From assembly GCF_002025705.1 (NCBI RefSeq), contig NZ_CP018846.1, forward strand, positions 1,169,501 to 1,233,500: a stretch of DNA of 64,000 bases. Reading direction: 5' to 3'. Both the position numbers and the translations under genes were made by a program. The stretch comes from Pseudomonas putida (GTDB taxonomy: Bacteria > Pseudomonadota > Gammaproteobacteria > Pseudomonadales > Pseudomonadaceae). The first letter of the stretch is position 1, and each line of letters begins with the position of its first letter. Below the pieces are notes generated by a model that was not told the DNA's origin, did no database searches, and saw only the letters and a list, made by a program, of their open reading frames with translations. Shown piece by piece: positions 44,892 through 54,036 of this stretch.

Positions 44892-47024
44892 TCAAAAGTT
44901 CACAGATGCCGACAACCGCGCCGTGCGCGGCGCCCCCTGGAACAGGTAGTTGTCACCCAGGTAATCCCCCACATCGCGCCAGTAGCGCTTGTCGAAGACG
45001 TTATCCACTGTCAGCCGCAGCGTCGTGTTGTAGCCGCCAATGCGTGTGCGATAGCGGCTGCCGACGTCGAACACGGTATACCCGCCCACCTCCACATTCC
45101 CCGCCTGGCTCGCATACTTGCTGGCGCTGTAACGTGCCCCACCAAGCAATGCCAGGCCGGGCAATGGCAGGCTGTACTCGGCATGCAGGGCCGCACGCAA
45201 GCGCGGCACGTTGATCGCCTGATGGCCTTCATAGGCGTCGGTGTCACTGCCCTGCACCCGGGCACGAATCGCGGCGGCGCTAGCCTGAAGCTGCAGGTTC
45301 GAGGTTGCCCAGCCGCTGGCGCCCAGTTCCAGGCCAATGTTCTTCTGCTGGCCTTGCTGCACATAGGTGAAACTGCCGTCGCCTTCCGGGCGTGCGTACT
45401 GGTACGCCTGGCGGATCTGGAACAGCGCGGCGCTGAAGCTCATGCCCTGCCAGTCGCGCTTGATGCCGAGTTCCAGCTGGTGCGAGAGGGAGGGGGCAAG
45501 AATCTCCGCCGCGTTGCTGGCATACCATGGCGCTGTGCCGCCAGCCGACAGCCCCTTGGCGTAGCTGGCATACACAGTGGTGTCGGGGCGTGGTTTGTAG
45601 ATCAGCGCGGCATTGGGCAACAGCTGGTATTGCCGGGTATGTCGCCCGGCAACGCCGTTCTCGTCCCAGGTCTTCTCATCCAGGCGTACTTCGCGTGCGC
45701 CAATCACGGTCTGCCATTGCTCGTTGAAGCTGATGCGATCGCTGATGAACAGGCCGTACTGGCGGCTGTCCAGTCGGCGTTCGCTCGATTCTATGGGGTT
45801 GGCAGATGGCTCCAGAAGCGGGGCACCCGTGTAGATATTTCCTTTGCCAATCCAGTCCATGTAGCTCGGACGTTGATCCAGAGTCCGACGCTGGGCGCTG
45901 CCACCTAACGTCAGGTCGTGTCCTGCACCGAGCGCTTCAAAATGCCCGCTGAGCATTGCTTGGGCTTCGTCTGTGCGCCTCGTGTCGTCCGGGCTGCGGA
46001 AGTCATAGATGTCGTAGTCGCCATTACTGCCAAAAAACGCACCTTCACTAGAGCCCCAGGCGAAAGCGCTGTAGTCATCGATCACCACCTTGCTGCGCGA
46101 CGCACTCAAGGTGCCGGTCCAGGCCTCGTTGAAGCGGTACTCGAAGCGCCCACCGAGGTTCAGCGTGTCGTTCTGCACCGGCTTGGCCCAGTGCTGATAG
46201 GCCAGGCGGTCGCCTGGGTCGATGCCGTGGGGCAGTTCGCTGCCGCCCAGCAGCTGGTAGCCAGGCACCGAGCGCTGTTCGCGGTGCTGGTACTCGGCAT
46301 CCAGCTGCAATGTGGCATCGGGGCTGATCTGCCAGTCGAAGGCCAGCGAGGCGAAGTCGCGCTTGCCGTCGGCATGGTCGACGTAGGAGCGGATGTCCTC
46401 GTGGGCCAGGTTGGCGCGCAGGCCGAACTGGCGCTCTCTGCCGAACCAGCCGCCGAGGTCGGTGGCAAGATAATGCTCGCCTTGCGCGTTGGTCGAAACC
46501 GTCACGCTGCGTACGTCTGCGGCGCGCTTGGTCACGTAGTTGATCAAGCCACCCGGCTCCGAGACGCCGCTCTGCAGCCCGGATAAGCCCTTGAGCAACT
46601 CGACCTGCTGCTTGTTCTCCAGCGCCACGTTCTGCTCGCCGGCGATAGTCTGCCCGTTGATGCGATAGCTGCTGGCGGCGTTGAGCTCGAAGCCGCGCAC
46701 ATTGAAGTTCTCGTAGTAGCCGATCGGGGCATAGCTTTCGCCCACCGAGGCATCGCTTTGCAGTACTTCGCTGAGCAGGCGGACCTGGCGGTCTTCCAGC
46801 AGTTGCTGGTTGAACACGCTGACCGAGGCGGGGGTGTCGAGCAGTGGTGCGGGCTGAAAGCCGCCGACCGAAGCCTCGCGCACCTGGTAGCCCTCATCGC
46901 CGTAGGTATCGGACACTTGCACTGGCGCCAGTTCGAGGCTGTTCTCGGCCAGGCCTTGCGGGCTGTGCAGGGCCAGGCCCAGGCTGAGCAGGCTCAGGGG
47001 CAGGTGAGGGCGAAGCAGGGGCAT
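44892..47024 (-). CDS. TonB-dependent siderophore receptor
   Basis: Outer membrane receptor of 710 residues: signal peptide (LSLLSLGLALHSPQGLA), a TonB box-like ELAPVQVSD, plug domain (TPASVSVFNQQLLEDRQV, YENFNVRGFELN) and a 22-strand barrel ending in Phe (RLSASVNF). Belongs to the TIGR01783 siderophore group (FpvA/FoxA/FhuA). No N-terminal signalling domain, and no sigma factor or anti-sigma gene next to it. The ligand is not known. Flanked by REPs. Confidence 0.92.
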   Translation of the reverse strand: MPLLRPHLPLSLLSLGLALHSPQGLAENSLELAPVQVSDTYGDEGYQVREASVGGFQPAPLLDTPASVSVFNQQLLEDRQVRLLSEVLQSDASVGESYAPIGYYENFNVRGFELNAASSYRINGQTIAGEQNVALENKQQVELLKGLSGLQSGVSEPGGLINYVTKRAADVRSVTVSTNAQGEHYLATDLGGWFGRERQFGLRANLAHEDIRSYVDHADGKRDFASLAFDWQISPDATLQLDAEYQHREQRSVPGYQLLGGSELPHGIDPGDRLAYQHWAKPVQNDTLNLGGRFEYRFNEAWTGTLSASRSKVVIDDYSAFAWGSSEGAFFGSNGDYDIYDFRSPDDTRRTDEAQAMLSGHFEALGAGHDLTLGGSAQRRTLDQRPSYMDWIGKGNIYTGAPLLEPSANPIESSERRLDSRQYGLFISDRISFNEQWQTVIGAREVRLDEKTWDENGVAGRHTRQYQLLPNAALIYKPRPDTTVYASYAKGLSAGGTAPWYASNAAEILAPSLSHQLELGIKRDWQGMSFSAALFQIRQAYQYARPEGDGSFTYVQQGQQKNIGLELGASGWATSNLQLQASAAAIRARVQGSDTDAYEGHQAINVPRLRAALHAEYSLPLPGLALLGGARYSASKYASQAGNVEVGGYTVFDVGSRYRTRIGGYNTTLRLTVDNVFDKRYWRDVGDYLGDNYLFQGAPRTARLSASVNF

Positions 47025-47054
47025 GCGTGGCGTCCTTGAGGCAAGTACTGCGCA

Positions 47055-47148
47055 GGCCTTTTCGCGGGCAAGCCCGCTCCCGCAGGTGCTGCACTGCCCA
47101 CGAAGACAGTGCGTGACCTGTGGGAGCGGGCTTGCCCGCGAAAAGGCC
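47055..47148. repeat. REP pair upstream of the TonB receptor gene
   Basis: GGCCTTTTCGCGGGCAAGCC and its match GGGCTTGCCCGCGAAAAGGC in inverted order, with CCGCTCCCGCAGG and CCTGTGGGAGCGG inside. It lies only 30 bases upstream of the receptor start, so any receptor promoter must lie inside or beyond it. Confidence 0.8.
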
Positions 47149-47202
47149 GAAACAGGCAGAAAAAAGGGGCGCTATCTTATCAGGCCCCAGTCTTGCGGGT
47201 CT

Positions 47203-47583
47203 TCAGTCGGCAGGTGCCGGGCGGCGATGCTGGCGCCAGGTGTCGTCGATTTTCGACCAGGTCTTGCCGTCGGTAATGGCCATCAGTTTGCGGCCATCCT
47301 TGAAGGTGGCCAGGAAGGTGGCTTCTTCCTCCTTGCCGCCCAGCCAGAGCCCGGCCAGCAAGCCCACCGGGCCAGCCACCAGTGCCCCGGCCACGCCCCA
47401 GCCGAGCGCAGTACCCAGGCTGCGGCTGGATTCCAGGCTGGCCAGGCGCAGGTCAGCGATGCGCGCAAGTGAAATGCGTTCGCCGGGTGAAGGGCTGCGC
47501 GGGGTCTTGAGTGTGAGCGATCCATTGCGAAACTCGCCTTCACCTTGCAAGAAATCGCCGGATTGCACCGTGAGTCTTGTCAT
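47203..47583 (-). CDS. Hypothetical protein with glycine-rich membrane segment
   Basis: Protein of 126 residues. N-terminal beta-like part (MTRLTVQSGDFLQGEGEF), a glycine-rich hydrophobic part (LGWGVAGALVAGPVGLLAGLW) and a charged tail with FKDGRKLMAITDGKTW. Looks like a small membrane-associated PH-like/SHOCT-type protein; no named family recognised. Confidence 0.65.
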   Translation of the reverse strand: MTRLTVQSGDFLQGEGEFRNGSLTLKTPRSPSPGERISLARIADLRLASLESSRSLGTALGWGVAGALVAGPVGLLAGLWLGGKEEEATFLATFKDGRKLMAITDGKTWSKIDDTWRQHRRPAPAD

Positions 47584-47702
47584 TGATTCGTCCTGTCAGT
47601 GAAAGGTCCTTGACCAGCGCCTACTGAGCGCCGCCGGGGCGGGCAAGTCAACGGCCAGGCGACGGAGGGTAATGCGCCGGGTTGTCGCACTCGATGGTGG
47701 CC

Positions 47703-48884
47703 TCAGGCTAGTTGCGCGGCGGCTTTGCGCTGCGCCACGCCCCATACCACCAGGGCCAGCGTGCCGATCACCAGGCCTGCCACCACGATGCCCATCCACC
47801 CTTGCCGCTGGAACAGCTGCGTGCCCAGCAACGAGCCTAGCGCACCGCCTATGAAGTAACAGGTGATGTAGCCGGCATTCAGTCGCGTACGTGCTTCAGG
47901 TCGCAAGGCGATCACCGCATTCTGGTTGCTCACGTGCACCAGCTGCACGGCAAGGTCCAGTACCAGCACGCCTGCCAGCAAGGCCATCAGCGAGTGTTCG
48001 GCAAAGCCCAGCGGGACCCATGACAACAACAGCGCCACCAGCCCAACGGTGGTGCCCAGCGAGCCCTGGCCACGGTCGGCCAGGCGCCCGGCCCAGTTGG
48101 CCGCCAGTGCGCCAGCCGCGCCGGCCAGGCCGAACAGCCCGATGGCCGCGTCGGAGTAGTGATAGGGCTCGCGCGCCAGCAGAAATGCCAGCGGCGTCCA
48201 GAACAGCGCGAACAGGCTGAACGCCAGCAGGCCTAGCAGCGAGCGCAGACGCAGCACGGGCTCTTCGATGAACAGGCGGAACACCGAGCCGATCAGCGCC
48301 GGGTACTTCAAGCCGGCATGGCTGTTGTGCTCGGGCAGGTTGCGGTACAACGCCAGCGCCGCAAGCGCCATCAGCACCGCTGCCAGCACATAGATGCTGC
48401 GCCAGCCGCCCAGCTCGGCCATGAAGCCAGCTGCGGTGCGTGCCAGCAGGATGCCCAGCAGCAAGCCGCTCATCAGCGTACCCACCGCGCGGCCGCGCTG
48501 ATGCGGCTCGCTCAGGGTGGCGGCCAGCGGCACGAGGATCTGCGCCACCACCGAGAACAGGCCGGTGAGCGCGGTGCCGAGCAGCAACCAGGGCAGGCTC
48601 GGCGAGCAGGCGCTGATTACCAGGCCCAGGGTGGAAATGGCTGTCATCACCACGATCAACCGGCGCTGTTCGAACAGGTCGCCCAGTGGTGCCAGCAGCA
48701 ACAGGCCGGCGCCATAGCTCAGTTGCGCGGCGACGACGATGCTACCGGCACTGGCGGTACTCAGGCCGAACTGTTGGGCGATGCTGTGCAGCAGCGGTTG
48801 GGCGTAGTAGTTGCTGGCCACGGCCAGGCCGGTGGCGGTGGCCATCAGCAGGATCAGGGTGCGGCTCAGGGATGGGGATTTCAT
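47703..48884 (-). CDS. MFS transporter (YnfM/DHA1-like)
   Basis: Transporter of 393 residues, twelve helices. SNYYAQPLLHSIAQQFGL near the start is typical of the NreB/YnfM/YdhP-like group. Loop LGDLFEQRRL between helices 2 and 3. Substrate unknown, perhaps small exported metabolites or drugs. It is divergent from the LysR gene at 48,990 with 105 bases between, the normal layout of a LysR regulator and its target. Confidence 0.88.
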   Translation of the reverse strand: MKSPSLSRTLILLMATATGLAVASNYYAQPLLHSIAQQFGLSTASAGSIVVAAQLSYGAGLLLLAPLGDLFEQRRLIVVMTAISTLGLVISACSPSLPWLLLGTALTGLFSVVAQILVPLAATLSEPHQRGRAVGTLMSGLLLGILLARTAAGFMAELGGWRSIYVLAAVLMALAALALYRNLPEHNSHAGLKYPALIGSVFRLFIEEPVLRLRSLLGLLAFSLFALFWTPLAFLLAREPYHYSDAAIGLFGLAGAAGALAANWAGRLADRGQGSLGTTVGLVALLLSWVPLGFAEHSLMALLAGVLVLDLAVQLVHVSNQNAVIALRPEARTRLNAGYITCYFIGGALGSLLGTQLFQRQGWMGIVVAGLVIGTLALVVWGVAQRKAAAQLA

Positions 48885-48989
48885 GGGTAATCTCGTCGCG
48901 GGCAGTCAGTGACAATAAGTATCGGGAAGTGTCTTGGATGACGCCAATGTATAGTTTTCAACATATCCATCTTGAAAGCAGATAGATCG

Positions 48990-49871
48990 ATGAATCTGAA
49001 ACAGCTCGAATACGCCTTGGCGGTGGCTGACACCGGCAGTTTTACCCGTGCTGCCGAGCGTTGCCACGTGGTGCAATCGGCACTCAGCCACCAAGTGGCC
49101 AGGTTGGAATCGCAGTTGGGCGTCAGCCTGTTCGAGCGTAGTTCGCGGCGGGTGCGCCTGACGCCTGCTGGCGAGGCGTTCGTGCTGAGTGCCCGGCCTG
49201 CAGTGGAGGCCGCCAGACGCATTGGCGATGACGTGGCTGCGGCCTGCGGCCAAGTCCGTGGGCGGCTGTCGATTGGCGAAATCAGTTCGCTGACAGCGCT
49301 GGACCTGGTGGATGTTCTGGCGGTGTTCCATGGCCGCTACCCGGAAGTGGATGTGCGCTGGCTCACCGCTAAAAGCGAACTGTTGATTGCCGATGTCTGC
49401 GAACGTCGGCTGGATGTCGGTTTCATCGGCTTGTGGCAGGGCGAGGTATTGCAAGGTGTGCAGCATCGGTTGCTGGCGAGGGAGGAACTGGTGGCGGTGT
49501 TGCCGCTGACCCATGCGCTGGCGGGCAGGGCGCAACTGACGTTGGCTGACCTGGCTGATCAGGTGCTGGTGGACTTTCCCGAAGATACCGGAGCGCGACG
49601 CCAGACGGACGAGGCGTTTCAGGCTGCGGGGCTGGCAAGGCGTGTGAAGTTCGAGATCGGGCATATTCGACTGGTGGAAAAGTTCGTGCGGCGGGGCATG
49701 GCGATCGGCCTGGTGCCGGAGCGTATAGGCCAGAGCTTTCAGGGGGTGGCGGTGGCACGCTTGGTGGACGCGCCAGTGCGGCACCTGTATGCGGTGTGGG
49801 CAAAAAGCCCGACACCGGCCGCGCGGGCATTTCTTGAAGTCATGGAGCAGAGTCTGGCGGTCAGCGGCTGA
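48990..49871 (+). CDS. LysR family regulator, divergent from the MFS gene
   Basis: Protein of 293 residues. Winged HTH at 1-60 (LEYALAVADTGSFTRAAERC, LFERSSRRVRLTPAG) and a periplasmic-binding-like effector domain. Likely controls the divergent MFS transporter through a T-N11-A site in the 105-base gap; TATAGTTTTCAACATATCC is a candidate. Inducer unknown. The ATG at 48990 begins the conserved MNLKQLEY. Confidence 0.9.
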   Translation: MNLKQLEYALAVADTGSFTRAAERCHVVQSALSHQVARLESQLGVSLFERSSRRVRLTPAGEAFVLSARPAVEAARRIGDDVAAACGQVRGRLSIGEISSLTALDLVDVLAVFHGRYPEVDVRWLTAKSELLIADVCERRLDVGFIGLWQGEVLQGVQHRLLAREELVAVLPLTHALAGRAQLTLADLADQVLVDFPEDTGARRQTDEAFQAAGLARRVKFEIGHIRLVEKFVRRGMAIGLVPERIGQSFQGVAVARLVDAPVRHLYAVWAKSPTPAARAFLEVMEQSLAVSG

Positions 49872-49943
49872 TTGTTTCCTTGCCTGTGCTGGCCCTGTCG
49901 CAGTGGTTCGTCGCCACGGCGATGGGGCCGGTGCAGGCTGAAG

Positions 49944-50693
49944 TCAGGCGGCAAAACCACCATCGGCGGTCAGGCTGGCGCCGGTGATGTAGCCGGCCTC
50001 GGGCCCCGCGAGGTAGGCGACGAAGCTGGCAATCTCATCGGCCTGCCCGTAGCGCCCGATCGCCATCAGCGGAATCAGGCTCTCGGCGAACTCGCCACTG
50101 GCCGGGTTCATGTCGGTGTCCACCGGCCCCGGCTGCACGTTGTTCACGGTAATGCCCTGCGGGCCCAGGTCACGGGCCATGCCTTTGGTCAGGCCGACCA
50201 GGGCCGATTTGCTCATGGCGTAGGGGGCACCGCCGGCGAACGGCATGCGTTCGGCGTTGGTGCTGCCGATGTTGATGATGCGCCCGCCCTGGCCCATGTA
50301 GCGGGCAGCTGCCTGGCTGGCGACGAACACGCTGCGCACGTTGATCGCGAGTGTGCGGTCGAAGTCGGCCAGGTCGAACTCCGCGAGTGGCGCCACAGCC
50401 AGCACGCCGGCGTTGTTGACCAGGATATCGAGGTGGCCGAACGCTTTCATCGCATCGTCCACAGCCAGTTGCAGTGCGGCGGCGTCGGCGCTGTCGGCGC
50501 GCAGGGCCAGGGCTTGGCCGCCGGCTGCCTTGACCTCTTCGGCCAGCGCTTCGGCCGGGCCGGCCGAGCTGATGTAGGTGAAGGCTACATGTGCACCTTC
50601 GCGGGCCAGGCGCCGCACGATGGCCGCACCGATACCGCGCGAGCCGCCTTGGACGAAGGCAACTTTGCCTTCGAGGGTAAGTTGCTTGGACAT
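49944..50693 (-). CDS. SDR family oxidoreductase, divergent from a LysR gene
   Basis: Short-chain dehydrogenase of 249 residues. GGSRGIGAAIVRRL (cofactor), NNAGVL, IGSTNAERM, catalytic YAMSKSAL and the C-terminal GASLTADGGFAA. The Tyr-Ile after the second strand (AFTYISS) favours NADPH. It resembles 3-oxoacyl-ACP reductase-like enzymes, but no fatty-acid cluster is near. Probably controlled by the divergent LysR. Confidence 0.9.
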   Translation of the reverse strand: MSKQLTLEGKVAFVQGGSRGIGAAIVRRLAREGAHVAFTYISSAGPAEALAEEVKAAGGQALALRADSADAAALQLAVDDAMKAFGHLDILVNNAGVLAVAPLAEFDLADFDRTLAINVRSVFVASQAAARYMGQGGRIINIGSTNAERMPFAGGAPYAMSKSALVGLTKGMARDLGPQGITVNNVQPGPVDTDMNPASGEFAESLIPLMAIGRYGQADEIASFVAYLAGPEAGYITGASLTADGGFAA

Positions 50694-50810
50694 GCTGATC
50701 TCCTGCTGGAAGCAAGGCCGGATGCCTTGGATGGACGCAGTATCGACCGATGATTACCCGCTGATAAGATGGCAATCACTATCAGCAGAGTAAACCTTTG
50801 GTTGGTAATC

Positions 50811-51743
50811 ATGGCCATGGAGTCTTTCAATGCCCTCGAGTGCTTCATCCGAAGCGCCGAGGTGGGCAGTTTCGCCGAGGCGGCCCGGCGCCTGAGCATC
50901 ACCCCGGCGGCAGTGGGCAAGCACGTCGCCCAGCTGGAAGCGCGCCTTGGGGTGCGGCTGTTCCAGCGTAGTACGCGCAAGCTGACCTTGACCGAGGCGG
51001 GGCAGCGTTTTCTTGGCGAGGTGAGCGACAGTTTTCGGACCATCCAGTACGCAGTGGCCAACCTGGCCAGCGCCGAGGGCCAGCCGGCCGGGCTGCTGCG
51101 GGTGAGCATGGGCACCGTGTTCGGCCGCCTGTACGTGCTGCCGCTGCTGGGCGAGTTTCTGCGCCGTTACCCGGCGATTACCCCCGACTGGCATTTCGAC
51201 AACCGCCAGGTCGATCTGATCGGCCAGGGCTTCGATGCGGCCATTGGTGGTGGTTTCGAGCTGCCGCTTGGGGTTGTGGCACGCAAGTTGACCCCGGCGC
51301 ATCGGGTGCTGGTGGCGGCGCCCGCGTACCTGAGCAGGCATGCCGCCATCGAAGACCCACAGGTGTTGCAGCGCCATGACGGGATTCTGATCCGCTCGCC
51401 GCAGACCGGGCGGGTACGTTCCTGGCCATTGACCAGCCGCTGGCAGGCGCAGCAGCCGCTGCTGTTGCGCCAGGCGATGACCATGAGCGATTCGGATGCG
51501 GCGTGTGCGGTGGCGCAGCAGGGCTTGGGGATTGCCCTGGTCAGCTTGCCATTCGCTGTGCCTTATCTGGAGGCGGGGCAGCTGCAGCGGGTGCTGCCGG
51601 ACTGGTATGTGGATGATGGGCATATCAGCTTGTATTACGCCGAGCACAAGCTGTTGCCGGGCAAGACCCGGGCGTTCATCGATTTTGTGGTGGAGCAGTT
51701 TTCCGAACGGGGGTTGGCGGAGCGCTTTGATGCCTTGGCCTAG
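50811..51743 (+). CDS. LysR family regulator, divergent from the SDR gene
   Basis: Protein of 310 residues. Winged HTH with FIRSAEVGSFAEAARRLSIT and FQRSTRKLTLTEAG, then the effector domain. Start at the ATG at 50811 (MAMESFNALECF); ATG 50817 is equally possible, as no strong ribosome site is seen. The 117-base gap to the SDR start would hold its operator. Confidence 0.9.
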   Translation: MAMESFNALECFIRSAEVGSFAEAARRLSITPAAVGKHVAQLEARLGVRLFQRSTRKLTLTEAGQRFLGEVSDSFRTIQYAVANLASAEGQPAGLLRVSMGTVFGRLYVLPLLGEFLRRYPAITPDWHFDNRQVDLIGQGFDAAIGGGFELPLGVVARKLTPAHRVLVAAPAYLSRHAAIEDPQVLQRHDGILIRSPQTGRVRSWPLTSRWQAQQPLLLRQAMTMSDSDAACAVAQQGLGIALVSLPFAVPYLEAGQLQRVLPDWYVDDGHISLYYAEHKLLPGKTRAFIDFVVEQFSERGLAERFDALA

Positions 51744-51761
51744 AAATTTGTCGCCTGGCCC

Positions 51762-51855
51762 GGCCTCTTCGCGGGTAAACCAGCTCCTACAGGTACGGCG
51801 CTGTGCTCAGGGGCGGTGATGAACCTGTGGGAGCGGGCTTGCCCGCGAAAGGGCC
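51762..51855. repeat. REP pair after the LysR gene
   Basis: GGCCTCTTCGCGGGTAAACC and GGGAGCGGGCTTGCCCGCGA in inverted order, between convergent LysR and Gre-family genes. Confidence 0.75.
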
Positions 51856-51858
51856 CTG

Positions 51859-52329
51859 TCAGGCAACATCAATGATGTAGAACAGTTGCGAGCCCAGGTT
51901 CACCTCGTCATCGACCTTCTTGCCCGCCAGTTGCTGCCCTAACGGCGAACGAGGGGTGATCACGGTCACCAACTCATCCCCCTCGCCAATCTTCAACCCC
52001 GCCGCCTCAGGCCCGAGGAACAGCAGGCGCTGCCCGCCGTGTTCATCTTCCAGGGTAACCAGGTTGCTCACCTGCACTCCTCGCGCCGGGTCGTAATCGC
52101 GCAACAGCAATTGCTGGTAAGTCAGCAGCGCCTGGCGAATTTCGGCGGTGCGCCGTGCCTGCCCGGTGGCCAGGTACGATGCCTCCAGCCCCAGTGTGTC
52201 GTACTTGTTCTCGGCGATGTTCTCTTCGGCGGTGGCTGCCTCGTAGGCGGTTTGCGCCGCACGGCGCAGCACTTCCACGTCGGTTTCGAGGGCCGCGACG
52301 ATGCGCGCGAGCAAAGTGGCCTTGTCCAT
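51859..52329 (-). CDS. GreA/GreB family transcript cleavage factor-like protein
   Basis: Protein of 156 residues. N-terminal coiled coil with the acidic tip EENIAENKYDTLGLEA, and a C-terminal FKBP-like Gre domain ending in ITPRSPLGQQLAGKKVDDEV. Gre factors enter the RNA polymerase secondary channel and restart stalled complexes. It differs from canonical GreA and GreB at the tip, so it may be one of the extra Gre-like regulators of pseudomonads. Starts 2 bases after the stop of the next upstream gene. Confidence 0.82.
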   Translation of the reverse strand: MDKATLLARIVAALETDVEVLRRAAQTAYEAATAEENIAENKYDTLGLEASYLATGQARRTAEIRQALLTYQQLLLRDYDPARGVQVSNLVTLEDEHGGQRLLFLGPEAAGLKIGEGDELVTVITPRSPLGQQLAGKKVDDEVNLGSQLFYIIDVA

Positions 52330-52331
52330 GG

Positions 52332-52724
52332 TCAGTAACAGAACTCCAGTACGTTGGCCTGGCTCTTGTCGGTAGGCGCGGTACGGTTCTGCGAAAGCCA
52401 GAACTGGCACTTGGGGCTGTTGAGGTTGCGCGGGTTGCCTTGGGCGGCTTCGGCGGCCTGCTGGGCTTCCTGTTTGCGCAGGATATCCTTGTAGCGCTCG
52501 AACATCTCGTCCTGCGCGTGCGCCGGTTGCGCGGGCGCCGTTGCAGGTGCCGGCTCGTGGAAGACAGCTGGCGGCAGTTCGGGCTCAAGCCGTTCGGGCC
52601 ACAGGCCCAGGGCCAGCCACAGGCTCAGGCCAATTGCCAGGGCGCCGAGCCATAGGCCTAAGGCTATGCATAAAACCAGTTGCAGCGGTTGCAGGGTGAT
52701 CTTTAGTTCACGGGGGCGGGGCAT
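52332..52724 (-). CDS. Hypothetical membrane-anchored protein
   Basis: Protein of 130 residues: one N-terminal membrane helix (LVLCIALGLWLGALAIGLSL), a Pro/Ala linker (APATAPAQPAHA), and a conserved tail with CQFWLSQNR and a second Cys at the very end, which could make a disulfide in the periplasm. The start follows CAGGAGG. Transcribed with the Gre-like gene, separated by two bases. Confidence 0.7.
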   Translation of the reverse strand: MPRPRELKITLQPLQLVLCIALGLWLGALAIGLSLWLALGLWPERLEPELPPAVFHEPAPATAPAQPAHAQDEMFERYKDILRKQEAQQAAEAAQGNPRNLNSPKCQFWLSQNRTAPTDKSQANVLEFCY

Positions 52725-52854
52725 GGTGGCCTCCTGGCAGGGCGGGCGAGGGGGCCATTGTCGCATGGCGCTGGCGCTTTTTTCCGAGCGGTGCTTTTGT
52801 CGGCGACAATTTATCCGCAGAATTCGCGGTTTTGCGCAGGGCGAGGCAGGGCAC

Positions 52855-53988
52855 ATGAAAACCACCTGGGACATTTTCTGCAGCGTCGTCGACAACTATG
52901 GCGATATCGGCGTGACCTGGCGCCTGGCCCGGCAACTGGTGGCCGAGTACGACCTGGCGGTGCGCCTGTGGGTGGATGACTTGAATGCCTTCGTGCCGCT
53001 GTGCCCGGGTGCCGATGCCGCTGCCGCGCAGCAATGGCAGCAGGGTGTCGATGTGCGCGCCTGGCCTGCCGAATGGCAACCCGCGGTGCCTGCGGATGTG
53101 GTGATCGGTGCCTTTGCCTGTCAGTTGCCGGCGGCCTACGTCGAAGCAATGCGCGCACGCGCGGTGCCGGTGCTGTGGCTGAACCTTGAGTACCTCAGTG
53201 CCGAGGACTGGGTGGAAGGTTGCCATGGCTTGCCATCGCCCCAGCCCAATGGCCTGCGCAAGGTGTTTTTCTTCCCGGGGTTCACGGCCAGGACCGGCGG
53301 GCTGCTGCGCGAGGCCAGCTTGCTGCCGCGCCGGCAGGCGTTCGAGCAATCGGCCGAGGCGCGCGCGGCGTTCCTGCAGAGCCTGGGTGTGCATCCGCAG
53401 CCCGGTGCGCTGCTGATGTCGCTGTTCGCCTACGAAAACGGGCAACTGGGCCGGTGGCTCGATGCGCTGGTCGAAGATGCCGACCCGGTCCACCTGCTGG
53501 TCCCGCAAGGGCGCATTCTCGGCGACCTGGGTGCCTGGCTGGGTGAGCTGCACCTGCAAGCCGGTGATGTGCACCAGCGCGGCACGTTGACCGTGCAGAT
53601 CCTACCGTTCGTCAGCCAGGACGATTATGATCGCCTGCTGTGGAGCTGCGATTTCAACGCAGTGCGGGGGGAAGATTCGTTCGTGCGCGCCCAATGGGCC
53701 GGCCGGCCGATGCTGTGGCACATCTATGTGCAGGACGAGAATGCCCACTGGGAAAAGCTCGAAGCGTTCCTCGGCCATTATCGACAGGGCCTGTCGGACC
53801 CCGCCTGCGAGGCGTTGATGGCCTTGTGGCGTGCCTGGAACATGGACCGCGACATGCACGCGGCCTGGCAAGGTGCCCGCAAACACTGGGCAGAACTGCA
53901 GCAGCACGCCGCTGATTGGGCCGCGACTCAGGCCGCTCGGCCGGACCTTGCCGCAGCGCTAGTACACTTTTACCGAAATTCGCTATGA
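52855..53988 (+). CDS. earP: EF-P arginine rhamnosyltransferase EarP
   Basis: Protein of 377 residues, the length of P. putida EarP. It moves rhamnose from dTDP-L-rhamnose to Arg32 of EF-P so that ribosomes pass polyproline stretches. The N-terminal CSVVDNYGDIGVTWRLARQL has the Asp residues important for catalysis, and EDSFVRAQWAGRP in the C-domain binds the donor. ATG at 52855 starts the conserved segment; an upstream frame is unsupported. efp follows after 48 bases. The donor needs rmlC and rmlD, which are not in this window. Confidence 0.95.
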   Translation: MKTTWDIFCSVVDNYGDIGVTWRLARQLVAEYDLAVRLWVDDLNAFVPLCPGADAAAAQQWQQGVDVRAWPAEWQPAVPADVVIGAFACQLPAAYVEAMRARAVPVLWLNLEYLSAEDWVEGCHGLPSPQPNGLRKVFFFPGFTARTGGLLREASLLPRRQAFEQSAEARAAFLQSLGVHPQPGALLMSLFAYENGQLGRWLDALVEDADPVHLLVPQGRILGDLGAWLGELHLQAGDVHQRGTLTVQILPFVSQDDYDRLLWSCDFNAVRGEDSFVRAQWAGRPMLWHIYVQDENAHWEKLEAFLGHYRQGLSDPACEALMALWRAWNMDRDMHAAWQGARKHWAELQQHAADWAATQAARPDLAAALVHFYRNSL

Positions 53989-53989
53989 T
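53984..53989 (+). promoter_or_regulatory. Candidate -10 element for efp inside the earP end
   Basis: TATGAT overlaps the earP stop, 48 bases before the efp start, followed by a GC-rich discriminator. No clear -35. It could give efp its own strong transcription, as expected for an abundant factor. Confidence 0.4.
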
Positions 53990-54036
53990 ACGCGGCCTCG
54001 ATTTTTATAAATCCATCCAGATTCGGATATTTTGCA